Assembly (NCBI GenBank): GCA_018266055.1
Contig: JAFDYT010000005.1
Location: forward strand, 310,001-374,000
DNA from: Bacteroidota bacterium
Lineage (GTDB): Bacteria; Bacteroidota; Bacteroidia; Cytophagales; Cyclobacteriaceae
DNA: 64,000 nucleotides
Direction: 5' to 3'
A model generated the notes under the pieces. That model saw only the letters and a program-made list of their open reading frames with translations, did not search any database and was not told the origin of the DNA. The position numbers and the translations under genes were made by a program. How positions within the stretch are numbered: position 1 is the stretch's first letter; the number at the start of each line of letters is the position of its first letter. Below, piece after piece: positions 25,414 to 32,819 of the stretch.

Positions 25414-26242
25414 TAAAAAATGGCGTAAGCCTTACACCGTTTTGATTTATTTTTTTGGTGAGTGCTTCAAAGACTTCATCGCCTACATCTTTTCTTCCTT
25501 TGGTGCGGAACTGTTTTCTGAAGTTGTGAAGTTTGAAATACGTAAGGAATCGCTCGTACTCCTCGTCATCGTTGAATTGATGATGGCTCGCAATAAATTT
25601 TATTTCTCCCTTTTCAAACCAAGTGAGCCAACGAACAAGCTTGGCGTTGGCATCTTGTTGGGCGTCGGTCAGTGCAATGTAGTTGCCCCGCGGGGTGACG
25701 TTTTCTATGCCAATGGCAATTGGATTCGCATCCTGATGACGCTTGATAAACCACCGGTGATTGGTTTGAGAATAAGAAATGGAAGTGTCGGTTTTTGAAA
25801 CAGGAGGGAACAAACAATAGATGCTTCCGTCGCGATCAACAATAAAGTGAGCGCCGTTGGGCAGCGCGCCGGCTTTTGCAAGTGTTCCCCACGATTCCGG
25901 CATGCGGTTGTGCAAAAAAGAAGAAACCTCCAGGCTTGTCTTCAGATCGCCATCGCCCATGGCGTGAAGCACAATCATTTTCGGCGTAAGCCAGAGGGAA
26001 TCCAATCCATAAACGTCACGAACAAATTTCCGTGTCGATTCTTTTAGCGAGGCGGGAAAAGGAATCGCCACCTCAGTAAAAAAAAGTTGCTCTTCTGAGC
26101 CATCAGGATTTGTCCATTCTACTTTTTTGGAAATTGATTTTTTCTTGAGCGAATCGAATGAGATAATCGCAGTGAGTTTGGGATAAGCTTGTTGCGCCTG
26201 TATCGCCGTCACAAGCAATAGGAAGACTAGAGCGGAGGTCAA
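25394..26242 (-). CDS. Secreted N-acetylmuramoyl-L-alanine amidase (Amidase_2/PGRP fold)
   Basis: The start is uncertain. The frame is open upstream into the preceding gene, but no ATG suits the signal peptide. TTG at 26242 gives 282 residues (LTSALVFLLLVTAIQAQ signal) and lies 23 bp after the previous stop; TTG at 26272, overlapping that stop, is the alternative. The catalytic domain, about residues 80-230, has a zinc ligand in KMIVLHAMGDGD, HFIVDRDGSIYCLFPP, IAIGIENVTPRGNY and the second-ligand region IKFIASHHQFNDDEEY. These match the amidase_2 family, which cleaves the peptide from muramic acid in peptidoglycan. The C-terminus is basic and ends within the bidirectional terminator, which encodes its last six residues. 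Confidence 0.8.
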   Translation of the reverse strand: MTSALVFLLLVTAIQAQQAYPKLTAIISFDSLKKKSISKKVEWTNPDGSEEQLFFTEVAIPFPASLKESTRKFVRDVYGLDSLWLTPKMIVLHAMGDGDLKTSLEVSSFLHNRMPESWGTLAKAGALPNGAHFIVDRDGSIYCLFPPVSKTDTSISYSQTNHRWFIKRHQDANPIAIGIENVTPRGNYIALTDAQQDANAKLVRWLTWFEKGEIKFIASHHQFNDDEEYERFLTYFKLHNFRKQFRTKGRKDVGDEVFEALTKKINQNGVRLTPFFIKKKRN

Positions 26243-26265
26243 TTTATTCCAGCTGAAAAAGAAAA

Positions 26266-26697
26266 CTACCAAGGGTCGTGTGAAGAAGCGGTGGCAAAAG
26301 TAATTCCGTTGATGATGAGTAGCGGAGTGTTTTCTTCTCTCGGATGCCTGGCCTTCTGAAACACAAATGAACCCTGACCATTCGAAGTTGCATTGTAGAA
26401 AATTCGGTTGCCTTTTACCCACCATTTACCGTAATCAGAATCTTGTAGATTGCCCACAGATACATTTCCCGGCAGCGTACTCTTGTCCAAGGTGGCTTCA
26501 AAGGAGCCGTCGGCATTGAGTGTAATGCACGAGTTGCTCAGGGCATCGGAAGTGTTGGCGTTGAGGTTTACGTAACACCATTTGCCGACCAGTTCCTGAG
26601 CGATGGGAATATTTTGTTGCTCGTTGCCTTGAGCCCACAGGCTTACCTGGCTAAGTGCCAATACCAGCGTGATAATAGGTTTACCTACCGACTTCAT
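26266..26697 (-). CDS. Small secreted lipocalin-like protein
   Basis: The ATG at 26697 gives 143 residues with a signal peptide (SVGKPIITLVLALSQVSLWAQG). The mature part reads as an antiparallel beta structure: ELVGKWCYVNLNANTSD, SCITLNADGSFEATLDKS, DYGKWWVKGNRIFYNATSNG and GSFVFQKARH. This is the pattern of Bacteroidota 'lipocalin-like' or META-type small domains ('GKW.. ..l.l..DGsf... ...G.W.v.gn.i'). No function is known. It is 23 bp upstream of the amidase start and probably co-transcribed with it, and is divergent from the OmpA-domain gene. Confidence 0.68.
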   Translation of the reverse strand: MKSVGKPIITLVLALSQVSLWAQGNEQQNIPIAQELVGKWCYVNLNANTSDALSNSCITLNADGSFEATLDKSTLPGNVSVGNLQDSDYGKWWVKGNRIFYNATSNGQGSFVFQKARHPREENTPLLIINGITFATASSHDPW

Positions 26698-26774
26698 CGT
26701 ACTGTAAATATCTGACACTTTTTTGTAAATTTATTTTCCGTCAAAAAACTATGCCTGGATTTTGTGTGAAATGC

Positions 26775-27194
26775 ATGACGAGCAAATTTACGGTACTCTT
26801 TTTCTTTGGACTGGTTTCGTTTTCGTTGCCGGCTCAGGATAAAGGAGACGAGATTGTTAAAAGTATTTTTTTTCGGGGCGGTAGTTATTACATCGACAGA
26901 GATCAGGAAGTTGAACTGTCGCGCTGGTTGGACTCCATTCCAAACTTGTTGGAGAAATACCAAATTCAAATTGTGAGCCACACTGATAACATCGGCGGTA
27001 AGCAATATAACGAGTGGCTTTCGCGCATGCGTAGCCAGCAGGTGTATGGAATTTTAATTCAGAAAGACATTCCCAAGCGAATTATTCACATCAGAGATTG
27101 GGGTTCTGAAAACCCGGTGTATTCCAATCAATCGCACATGGGCATGCGCATGAACCGGCGCGTGGATGTGGTGCTCCACCCTGTGGTTTTTTAA
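26775..27194 (+). CDS. OmpA-domain protein, periplasmic
   Basis: ATG at 26775 gives 139 residues with a signal peptide (FTVLFFFGLVSFSLPAQ); ATG at 26751 adds eight residues and cannot be excluded. The mature protein is only an OmpA C-terminal domain: IFFRGGSYYIDRDQEVELSRW, the peptidoglycan-contact motif IVSHTDNIGGKQYNEWLSRMR, and GSENPVYSN with RMNRRVDVVL at the end. The usual Asp and Arg of diaminopimelate binding (HTDN..., NRRVD) are present. With no barrel or lipobox it would be a soluble periplasmic peptidoglycan-binding protein, or part of a complex. It converges on the AT-rich methyltransferase gene with 37 bp between. Confidence 0.82.
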   Translation: MTSKFTVLFFFGLVSFSLPAQDKGDEIVKSIFFRGGSYYIDRDQEVELSRWLDSIPNLLEKYQIQIVSHTDNIGGKQYNEWLSRMRSQQVYGILIQKDIPKRIIHIRDWGSENPVYSNQSHMGMRMNRRVDVVLHPVVF

Positions 27195-27231
27195 TTTATG
27201 CTATCCGATTTCGAATATTGATTAGCTCAGT

Positions 27232-27882
27232 TTATTTTCTTCCCTCTAAATAAACGGAGAGGTACGATTCCTTCGTCCCTTCCACATCAGCAATCTCATT
27301 GATGTATGTGCTTGAACCGTAAGTGAGCGAGAGGATATCTTTGAACCCAGCTTGATTAAATTTAATCCTTAAGCTTTTCTCGTCATACATGTACTTATGC
27401 TGATGTGGATAGCCCTGCCATTCCAACACAATACGCTTTAGCCAATTGGGGTTTCCATATTGACCTTCTCGGTGCAAGTTGATTGCCCACATGATAAACT
27501 GGGTAGGATCTTCTTTTTCGGTATTTTCGTACGTGTGAATATACTCCTTAGCAATTTTATATAAATCAGGAACCACAATTCGAATTACTCCTCCTGGACG
27601 TAAAACACGGTAGGCTTCTTGTAAGAATAAATTCGCAGATCGTAAAGACAAGTGCTCAAATAAATGAGAGGCATAAACTATATCTACTGAGTTATCCTTG
27701 TACTTCCATGGTCGGTTCAGGTTCATGTAAATCAAATTCGAATCTTTGTATTCAATGGGGTTAAAGATTTTTGAAATTCGTTTACCAATAAATGGGATCC
27801 TTTGAATATTAGCATTTAATGATGAATCGGTATTAATCCAACCCTTCGGCCTTATGGAGCCGCAACCCAAATTAAGTTTCAT
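27232..27882 (-). CDS. SAM-dependent methyltransferase (Methyltransf_11 type), AT-rich
   Basis: The 216-residue protein starts directly with motif I, MKLNLGCGSIRPKGWIN, as in small methyltransferases found in polysaccharide and glycan clusters. SVDIVYASHLFEHLSLRSA is the motif II region, EAYRVLRPGGVIRIVVPDL motif III. The C-terminal HKYMYDEKSLRIKFNQAGF is the usual cap. Acceptor unknown. The gene reads at roughly 38% G+C in a sampled line, against about 50% in the neighbouring ABC gene, suggesting recent transfer, although no mobile element is nearby. It has no obvious partner genes and no clear promoter in the 346 bp upstream. Confidence 0.82.
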   Translation of the reverse strand: MKLNLGCGSIRPKGWINTDSSLNANIQRIPFIGKRISKIFNPIEYKDSNLIYMNLNRPWKYKDNSVDIVYASHLFEHLSLRSANLFLQEAYRVLRPGGVIRIVVPDLYKIAKEYIHTYENTEKEDPTQFIMWAINLHREGQYGNPNWLKRIVLEWQGYPHQHKYMYDEKSLRIKFNQAGFKDILSLTYGSSTYINEIADVEGTKESYLSVYLEGRK

Positions 27883-28228
27883 ATTGTTTTTTGATGAAAA
27901 TGAATATCGTTAGCTACTTTTAAAATTATAACTGAAGTTTTTTAGCATCCCAGGCTAGCTTACTGGGCCAAAATTGCATAGAAAACAATTGATGCATCCG
28001 TGGTAAAAGTAAATACTTAAAGTGGCTTCCCTAAACATTGTAGTGGTTTTTTGTATCCGATTTCGGACACTGTTTTGCATTTGCGGACGAGGAGTTTGAA
28101 ACAAAAACCCTTTTCTTGCGTCCAATACGGTAATTTTCACTTGGCATTATTTTGGGCAATGGAAGGAGAAATAGAAAACGATTTATCTGTCATTGCCCAA
28201 TTGTATTTGCCCTAACCCCCACACCCCT
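27883..28228. other. 346-bp non-coding region upstream of the ABC/TolC operon
   Basis: This divergent region holds a weak CCCAG/CTGGG hairpin (27949-27967) and a strong palindrome with a -24/-12-like element (28053-28080). The last 90 bases before the ATG at 28229 have no clear TAnnTTTG box. I see no RNA gene or open frame that looks real. Confidence 0.6.
28053..28080 (+). promoter_or_regulatory. Candidate sigma-54 promoter with overlapping palindrome
   Basis: GTATCCGA-tt-TCGGACAC (28053-28070) is an inverted repeat with 7 of 8 pairs. Overlapping it, GG at 28065-28066 and GC at 28077-28078 are separated by exactly 10 bases, and the right part TTTTGCA matches the -12 half of the sigma-54 consensus well; the -24 half keeps only the GG. 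Transcription would start near 28090. Confidence 0.35.
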
Positions 28229-28906
28229 ATGATTAAGCTTAAGGACATAGACAAGTACATCGATTCCAGGTTTCAGCGCACCTTTATTTTGAAAGGCATC
28301 GACCTCGAAGTGCAGCAGGGTGAGTTCGTTACCCTGATGGGACCAAGCGGTGCCGGCAAATCGTCGCTCATGAACATTATCGGCATGCTCGACGAACCTT
28401 CCGCCGGCGAATACTATTTCTTCGATGAGCCGGTGCATAAAATGAAGGAGAAGAAAAAAAGTGAGATGCACAAAAACTACATCGGTTTCATCTTTCAGGC
28501 GTATCACCTCATTGATGAACTCACTGTCTATGAAAATATAGAGACACCTTTGCTATACAAAGGCGTGAGCAGCAACATGCGCAAAAGTCTGGTGGCCGAG
28601 ATGCTGGACCGCTTTAACATGGTCGCAAAAAAAGATTTATTCCCTGAGCAATTGAGTGGTGGACAACAGCAGTTGGTAGGCATTGCCCGCGCCATAGTGG
28701 GCGAACCAAAGCTATTGCTGGCGGATGAGCCAACAGGAAACCTCCACTCTGATCAGGGACGCCAGATCATGGATATTTTTCAAAAACTAAACGAAGAAGG
28801 CATCACCATCATTCAGGTGACCCACTCCGAAGAAAATGCAAAACGCGGCAAGCGAATCGTGCGCATTGCCGATGGCGCCGTAGCCGCCGATGAAATAGTG
28901 AGATAA
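28229..28906 (+). CDS. ABC transporter ATP-binding protein (LolD/MacB type)
   Basis: The ATG at 28229 gives 225 residues. The ABC landmarks are Walker A GPSGAGKSS, the Q-loop region YIGFIFQAYHLIDELTVYENI, signature LSGGQQQLVGIARAI, Walker B LLLADEPTGNLHS, and the switch His in IIQVTHSEENA. ILKGIDLEVQQGEFVTLMGPSG places it in the LolD/MacB/FtsE group, which works with FtsX-type permeases. The basic residue usually following QQQ in the signature is Leu here, a small deviation. The downstream gene six bases to twelve bases later encodes TolC; the permease that would complete a tripartite pump is not in this operon and probably lies elsewhere, perhaps in the family represented at 1-1493. Confidence 0.93.
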   Translation: MIKLKDIDKYIDSRFQRTFILKGIDLEVQQGEFVTLMGPSGAGKSSLMNIIGMLDEPSAGEYYFFDEPVHKMKEKKKSEMHKNYIGFIFQAYHLIDELTVYENIETPLLYKGVSSNMRKSLVAEMLDRFNMVAKKDLFPEQLSGGQQQLVGIARAIVGEPKLLLADEPTGNLHSDQGRQIMDIFQKLNEEGITIIQVTHSEENAKRGKRIVRIADGAVAADEIVR

Positions 28907-28918
28907 GAAATAATGATT

Positions 28919-30376
28919 ATGAGAAAATATCTATTGATTGGAATATTGACGGGATGTACGTTTTCGCTGAAGGCTCAGGAGCAGCCCAAGTTGCTTACGT
29001 TTGATGATGCGGTGAAGATTGCCCTGCAGAATGGCGTATTATTCAATCAGCAAAAGAATAATCTGGCGTACAATCAAATTCAAAAAGTTCAAAGCATCGT
29101 GGCGATTGGCCCAACAGTGTCGGCCACAGCGACAGGTTCGCAAATCAATGGTAATTCATTTAACCCGAATACCGGTAGCGTAATCAATGGTATTCGTGAC
29201 AACGTAACAGGAACACTCAATGCGAACATTAACTTGTTTAGTGGTTTTAATAGGATCAATACCATTAAGCAATACTACAATCAGTTAGACGCGCAGGCCT
29301 ACTATGTGAATCGAACTTCGCAAGATTTGATTAACACGGTGGCCACCCAATACCTGCAAGTAATGCTGGACGTTGAATTGATGAAAATTGCGCGTGAAAA
29401 TTTTGATGCACTGGATAAACAGCTCAAGCAAGTCAAAGAGCAGGTAACACTCGGCGCTCGCTCGCCCGTTGACGAATATAATCAGGATGCGTTGACCAAA
29501 GCCGCCGAACTCAAGTTTGTGCAAGCTGAAATCGCATTGAATAATGATAAAACCTTGCTGACACAAACCTTGCTGATCGATCCCTTTGAGCAATATGAAG
29601 TAAGTAAACCGGGCTGGGACATCAACACCATAGATTATGACTTAACAAAAATCGAAGACCTCGCCGACAAAGCGAAACAATATCGGGGCGACTATCTGCG
29701 TGCCGTGAAGAATGAAGCAGCCTACAAATTCAGCACTGCGGCAGCAAAGGGTTTTATGATGCCTTCGTTGTACGCGTTTGGAACGTATGGATCAGCTTAC
29801 AATTTTCAACATGGTGTTCCAGATTCAGTTTCTGCACAACAAACCAAAAATATCATTGTGACTGACCCTACAGCTCCCTCCGGTTATTCGATTCAGAACC
29901 AAACTACATACACCACCATTTCAAACCCGGAAAAACCCAGGCCATTTTCTGAGCAGTTTCGCGCAAACAACGTCTTTAAGCAATATGGCTTGCAGCTAAG
30001 TATTCCGATTTTTAGCGGACTGCAGAACCGTGCCAATTATGTACAACAGAAAGTGTTGTATGAAAATGCAATTCTGACAAGGAAGAACCTCGAATACCAA
30101 ATCAAAAACGACGTTATTCGGGCAGTTCGAAACTACGAAGGAGCCAGAAAAAGCTATTCCGTTAGCATTAATCAATACACTGCGGCTGAGATGGCGCTTC
30201 AATTGGAAACGGAGCGCTATAGTCTCGGTGTGACCAACTTCGTTGATTTTGCCAACGCAAACCGTGTTTTTGTGCAGGCGCAGACCGACAAAGCCCAGGC
30301 CGAATATCGCCTGCTGTTCCAGAAAGTGCTCGTAGATTATGCCGTTGGCACACTAAAACCAGAAGACTTTAAGTAG
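28919..30376 (+). CDS. TolC family outer membrane efflux protein
   Basis: The start at 28919 gives 485 residues and a signal peptide ending in LKAQE; ATG at 28913 is possible and adds two residues. The mature chain has the duplicated OEP pattern: LTFDDAVKIALQNGVLFNQQKNN, NINLFSGFNRINTIKQYYNQ in the first half, and LSIPIFSGLQNRANYVQQKV and RYSLGVTNFVDFANANRVF in the second, with long amphipathic helices and strands. It forms a trimeric channel across the outer membrane and periplasm for ABC or RND pumps. It follows the ATPase gene by 12 bp. It ends in the hairpin at 30406. Confidence 0.92.
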   Translation: MRKYLLIGILTGCTFSLKAQEQPKLLTFDDAVKIALQNGVLFNQQKNNLAYNQIQKVQSIVAIGPTVSATATGSQINGNSFNPNTGSVINGIRDNVTGTLNANINLFSGFNRINTIKQYYNQLDAQAYYVNRTSQDLINTVATQYLQVMLDVELMKIARENFDALDKQLKQVKEQVTLGARSPVDEYNQDALTKAAELKFVQAEIALNNDKTLLTQTLLIDPFEQYEVSKPGWDINTIDYDLTKIEDLADKAKQYRGDYLRAVKNEAAYKFSTAAAKGFMMPSLYAFGTYGSAYNFQHGVPDSVSAQQTKNIIVTDPTAPSGYSIQNQTTYTTISNPEKPRPFSEQFRANNVFKQYGLQLSIPIFSGLQNRANYVQQKVLYENAILTRKNLEYQIKNDVIRAVRNYEGARKSYSVSINQYTAAEMALQLETERYSLGVTNFVDFANANRVFVQAQTDKAQAEYRLLFQKVLVDYAVGTLKPEDFK

Positions 30377-30397
30377 TCCGATTTTAGAAAATTTCCA

Positions 30398-30405
30398 TAC
30401 ATTTG
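30398..30405 (+). promoter_or_regulatory. -7 promoter box of rpsA
   Basis: TACATTTG is a perfect TAnnTTTG match about 110 bp before the rpsA ATG. No clear TTG at -33. It abuts the terminator hairpin starting at 30406, so initiation near 30412 would remove the left arm of that hairpin from the new transcript. Confidence 0.5.
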
Positions 30406-30438
30406 CAGCCCCGATGAAACCATTGGGGCTGTTTTTTT
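30406..30438 (+). terminator. Terminator of the ABC/TolC operon
   Basis: A 7-bp GC-rich stem CAGCCCC/GGGGCTG (30406-30412 with 30425-30431) with a 12-base loop is followed by seven T. It lies 30 bp after the TolC stop codon. It could alternatively act as a leader element for rpsA. Confidence 0.7.
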
Positions 30439-30515
30439 ACTAAAACAGCAATGTCAAACAAATTTGTTGACGGCTGGCCCGGCCGCCAACATGTACAATC
30501 AGGGCAAAAACAATT

Positions 30516-32531
30516 ATGGCAAAAGTCCAGAAAAGCAACGCTGACAAAATCGAAAAGAAAGCGGAAGCCCCCAAAAAAGCACTTTCTGTAAAAGGTGCTG
30601 AAGCAAACGTAGATGTTAAATCTGCGGAAGCGGAATTAGAACAAGATGATTTGGCCGCTTTCAAAGCCGCCAAGAAAAGAGAAGAAGAAGAAGGCATTAG
30701 CCGGATGATCAAAGATGTAACTGCCCGCAAAGCAGCTACTTCTAATGTTTCCCTCGAAAGTTTCGACTGGGAAGCGTTTGATCGCAAAGGTTTTGGCGAA
30801 GGTTATTCTGCCAAAGACCGCCAGGAGATGGATAAAATTTACGGAGGCACTATCGCTTCAGTAAATGAAAGTGAAGTAGTAAAAGGCACCGTGGTAGGAA
30901 TCAACGACCGCGATGTGATTTTAAATATCGGATTCAAGTCAGACGGTCTTGTGCCGCTGGCTGAATTCAAAGACATGACCAACCTGAAAATTGGTGATGT
31001 AGTTGATTTGTTTATCGAAGAGCGTGAAAACGCAATGGGTCAATTGGTACTGTCGCGCAGAAAAGCTAAGCTGGTGAAAGGCTGGGAATATGTGCAGACT
31101 GCCCTCGACAAAGATCAGGTGATTGAAGGTTTTGTAAAACGCAGAACCAAAGGTGGTTTGATTGTCGATGTATTTGGCATCGAAGCCTTCTTGCCTGGTT
31201 CGCAAATCGACGTGAAGCCGATTCGCGACTTCGATATCTATGTGAATAAGAACATCGAGGTGAAAGTGGTGAAAATCAACTACACCAACGACAACGTTGT
31301 GGTTTCACACAAAGTGTTGATTGAAAAAGATCTTGAGCAGCAAAAAGCAGCCATCCTTACTAACCTTGAAAAAGGACAAGTGTTGGAAGGTGTGATCAAA
31401 AACATGACCAACTTCGGTGTGTTCATCGACCTTGGTGGTGTTGACGGTTTGTTGCATATCACTGATATCTCATGGGGACGCATCAACCATCCGGAAGAGT
31501 TGTTGAAACTCGATCAGGTGGTGAAAGTAGTAGTGCTCGACTTCGACGAAGACAAGAGAAGAATTTCGTTGGGTATGAAGCAACTGAGCGCTCATCCTTG
31601 GGATTCTTTGGCTGCCGACATCGCAGTGGGTTCTAAAGTGAAAGGTAAAATCGTAAACGTAGCCGATTATGGCGCGTTCCTCGAATTGCAACCTGGTGTA
31701 GAAGGATTGATTCACGTTTCAGAAATGAGCTGGTCACAACACCTTCGCAATCCACAAGACTTCATTAAAGTAGGTGACGAATTGAATGCCGTAGTATTGA
31801 CCATCGACCGCGCTGAGCGCAAGATGAGCCTGGGCATCAAGCAACTTACTGAAGATCCTTGGACACGTCAGGAAATTTTGGCGAAGTACGCTGTGGGCAC
31901 ACGCCACAAAGGCATCGTTCGCAACCTGACCAACTTCGGTTTGTTCATCGAGTTGGAAGAAGGTATCGACGGCCTGGTACACGTTTCAGATTTGAGCTGG
32001 ACTAAGAAAATCAAACATCCTTCAGAATTCACGAAAGTGGGCGATTCTATCGAAGTACAAGTGTTGGAATTGGATGCAGTAAACAGAAGACTTGCGTTGA
32101 GCCACAAGCATCTGGAAGAAAACCCTTGGGATACTTTCGAAACCATCTTCACGGTGGGTTCAGTACACAAGAGTACCATCATCAGCAAGAACGACAAAGG
32201 TGTGGTGATCGAGTTGCCATACGGTATCGAGGGTTTCTGCTCTTTGAAAAACCTGGCGAAAGAAGACGGATCGAAGGCCGAAGTAGGCGAGTCGTACGAC
32301 TTCAAAGTACTTGAGTTCTCTAAAGAAGACCGTCGCATTACGCTGAGCTTGAAAGCTACATGGTCTGCTGAAGAAGAAAAAGTAGCGCCGAAGAAAAAGG
32401 CAGCACCTGCCAAAGGCAAGACGATTGACAAAATCAACCAGGAGTCAGAGAAATCTACTTTGGGAGATTTGGAAGCGTTGAGCGCATTGAAAGAAAAGAT
32501 GAAATCTAAGCCAGCTGGCGAAGGAAACTAA
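30516..32531 (+). CDS. rpsA: 30S ribosomal protein S1
   Basis: The 671-residue protein has an N-terminal Lys/Ala/Glu-rich extension (about 1-105), followed by six S1 OB-fold repeats. Examples are [24 protein letters not shown] (given in part), [45 protein letters not shown] and [23 protein letters not shown]. The [18 protein letters not shown] pieces are typical of the central RNA-binding repeats. The tail is basic and carries a Lys/Ala/Pro stretch. S1 binds mRNA on the small subunit and helps initiation at weak leaders, which is relevant in Bacteroidota, where Shine-Dalgarno use is low. The leader of about 100 nt includes a GC-rich CCCGGCCGCC segment that could be used in autoregulation. Confidence 0.97.
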   Translation: MAKVQKSNADKIEKKAEAPKKALSVKGAEANVDVKSAEAELEQDDLAAFKAAKKREEEEGISRMIKDVTARKAATSNVSLESFDWEAFDRKGFGEGYSAKDRQEMDKIYGGTIASVNESEVVKGTVVGINDRDVILNIGFKSDGLVPLAEFKDMTNLKIGDVVDLFIEERENAMGQLVLSRRKAKLVKGWEYVQTALDKDQVIEGFVKRRTKGGLIVDVFGIEAFLPGSQIDVKPIRDFDIYVNKNIEVKVVKINYTNDNVVVSHKVLIEKDLEQQKAAILTNLEKGQVLEGVIKNMTNFGVFIDLGGVDGLLHITDISWGRINHPEELLKLDQVVKVVVLDFDEDKRRISLGMKQLSAHPWDSLAADIAVGSKVKGKIVNVADYGAFLELQPGVEGLIHVSEMSWSQHLRNPQDFIKVGDELNAVVLTIDRAERKMSLGIKQLTEDPWTRQEILAKYAVGTRHKGIVRNLTNFGLFIELEEGIDGLVHVSDLSWTKKIKHPSEFTKVGDSIEVQVLELDAVNRRLALSHKHLEENPWDTFETIFTVGSVHKSTIISKNDKGVVIELPYGIEGFCSLKNLAKEDGSKAEVGESYDFKVLEFSKEDRRITLSLKATWSAEEEKVAPKKKAAPAKGKTIDKINQESEKSTLGDLEALSALKEKMKSKPAGEGN

Positions 32532-32537
32532 TCTGAA

Positions 32538-32589
32538 TATTCCTACAGGAAAGTGGCTTTCGGGCCACTTTCTTTTTTGTAGGAATATG
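32538..32589 (+). terminator. Two-level terminator hairpin after rpsA
   Basis: Inner 9-bp stem GAAAGTGGC/GCCACTTTC (32550-32558 with 32565-32573) is followed by TTTTTT. An outer 11-bp stem ATATTCCTACA/TGTAGGAATAT (32538-32548 with 32579-32589) encloses it, including the T-run. The inner part alone is a good rho-independent terminator. Confidence 0.8.
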
Positions 32590-32606
32590 ATTTAGTTTAG
32601 TTTTGT
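32578..32606 (+). promoter_or_regulatory. Promoter of tRNA-Cys
   Basis: TAGTTTTG at 32599-32606 is a perfect -7 box; TTG at 32578-32580 lies 18 bp upstream. Transcription would begin near 32612, 8 nt before the tRNA. The -33 element overlaps the outer stem of the rpsA terminator. Confidence 0.5.
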
Positions 32607-32619
32607 AGAAAATAAGAAG

Positions 32620-32690
32620 GTCTCGTGGCCGAGTGGCTAGGCTGAGCTCTGCAAAAGCTCCTACAGCGGTTCGAATCCGCTCGAGACCTC
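32620..32690 (+). tRNA. tRNA-Cys (anticodon GCA)
   Basis: Acceptor GGTCTCG/CGAGACC (32620-32626 with 32683-32689), anticodon stem GAGCT with loop CTGCAAA (anticodon GCA), T arm GCGGTTCGAATCCGC. The discriminator U at 32690 is the identity base for Cys. CCA is not encoded. Confidence 0.97.
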
Positions 32691-32698
32691 GACAAAGT

Positions 32699-32737
32699 AA
32701 ACCCTGTTGCACATAGCAACGGGGTTTTTGCTTTTAA
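32699..32737 (+). terminator. Terminator after tRNA-Cys
   Basis: Stem AAACCCTGTTGC with GCAACGGGGTTT (32699-32710 with 32716-32727, one G-U pair, five-base loop), then TTGCTTTT. Confidence 0.8.
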
Positions 32738-32819
32738 ATGGCATCTACTTTTAGAGATTAATTCCTACTTTGTGAAGGATAAAGGTCGACCTCTTTTACA
32801 ATCACCTGCCTCCTTTACA

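Noticed and set aside
28141-28157. TTGGCATTATTTTGGGC as a sigma-54 promoter
   Set aside because: The GG and GC are separated by 11 bases instead of 10, and the -12 half is poor; the element at 28065-28078 is better.
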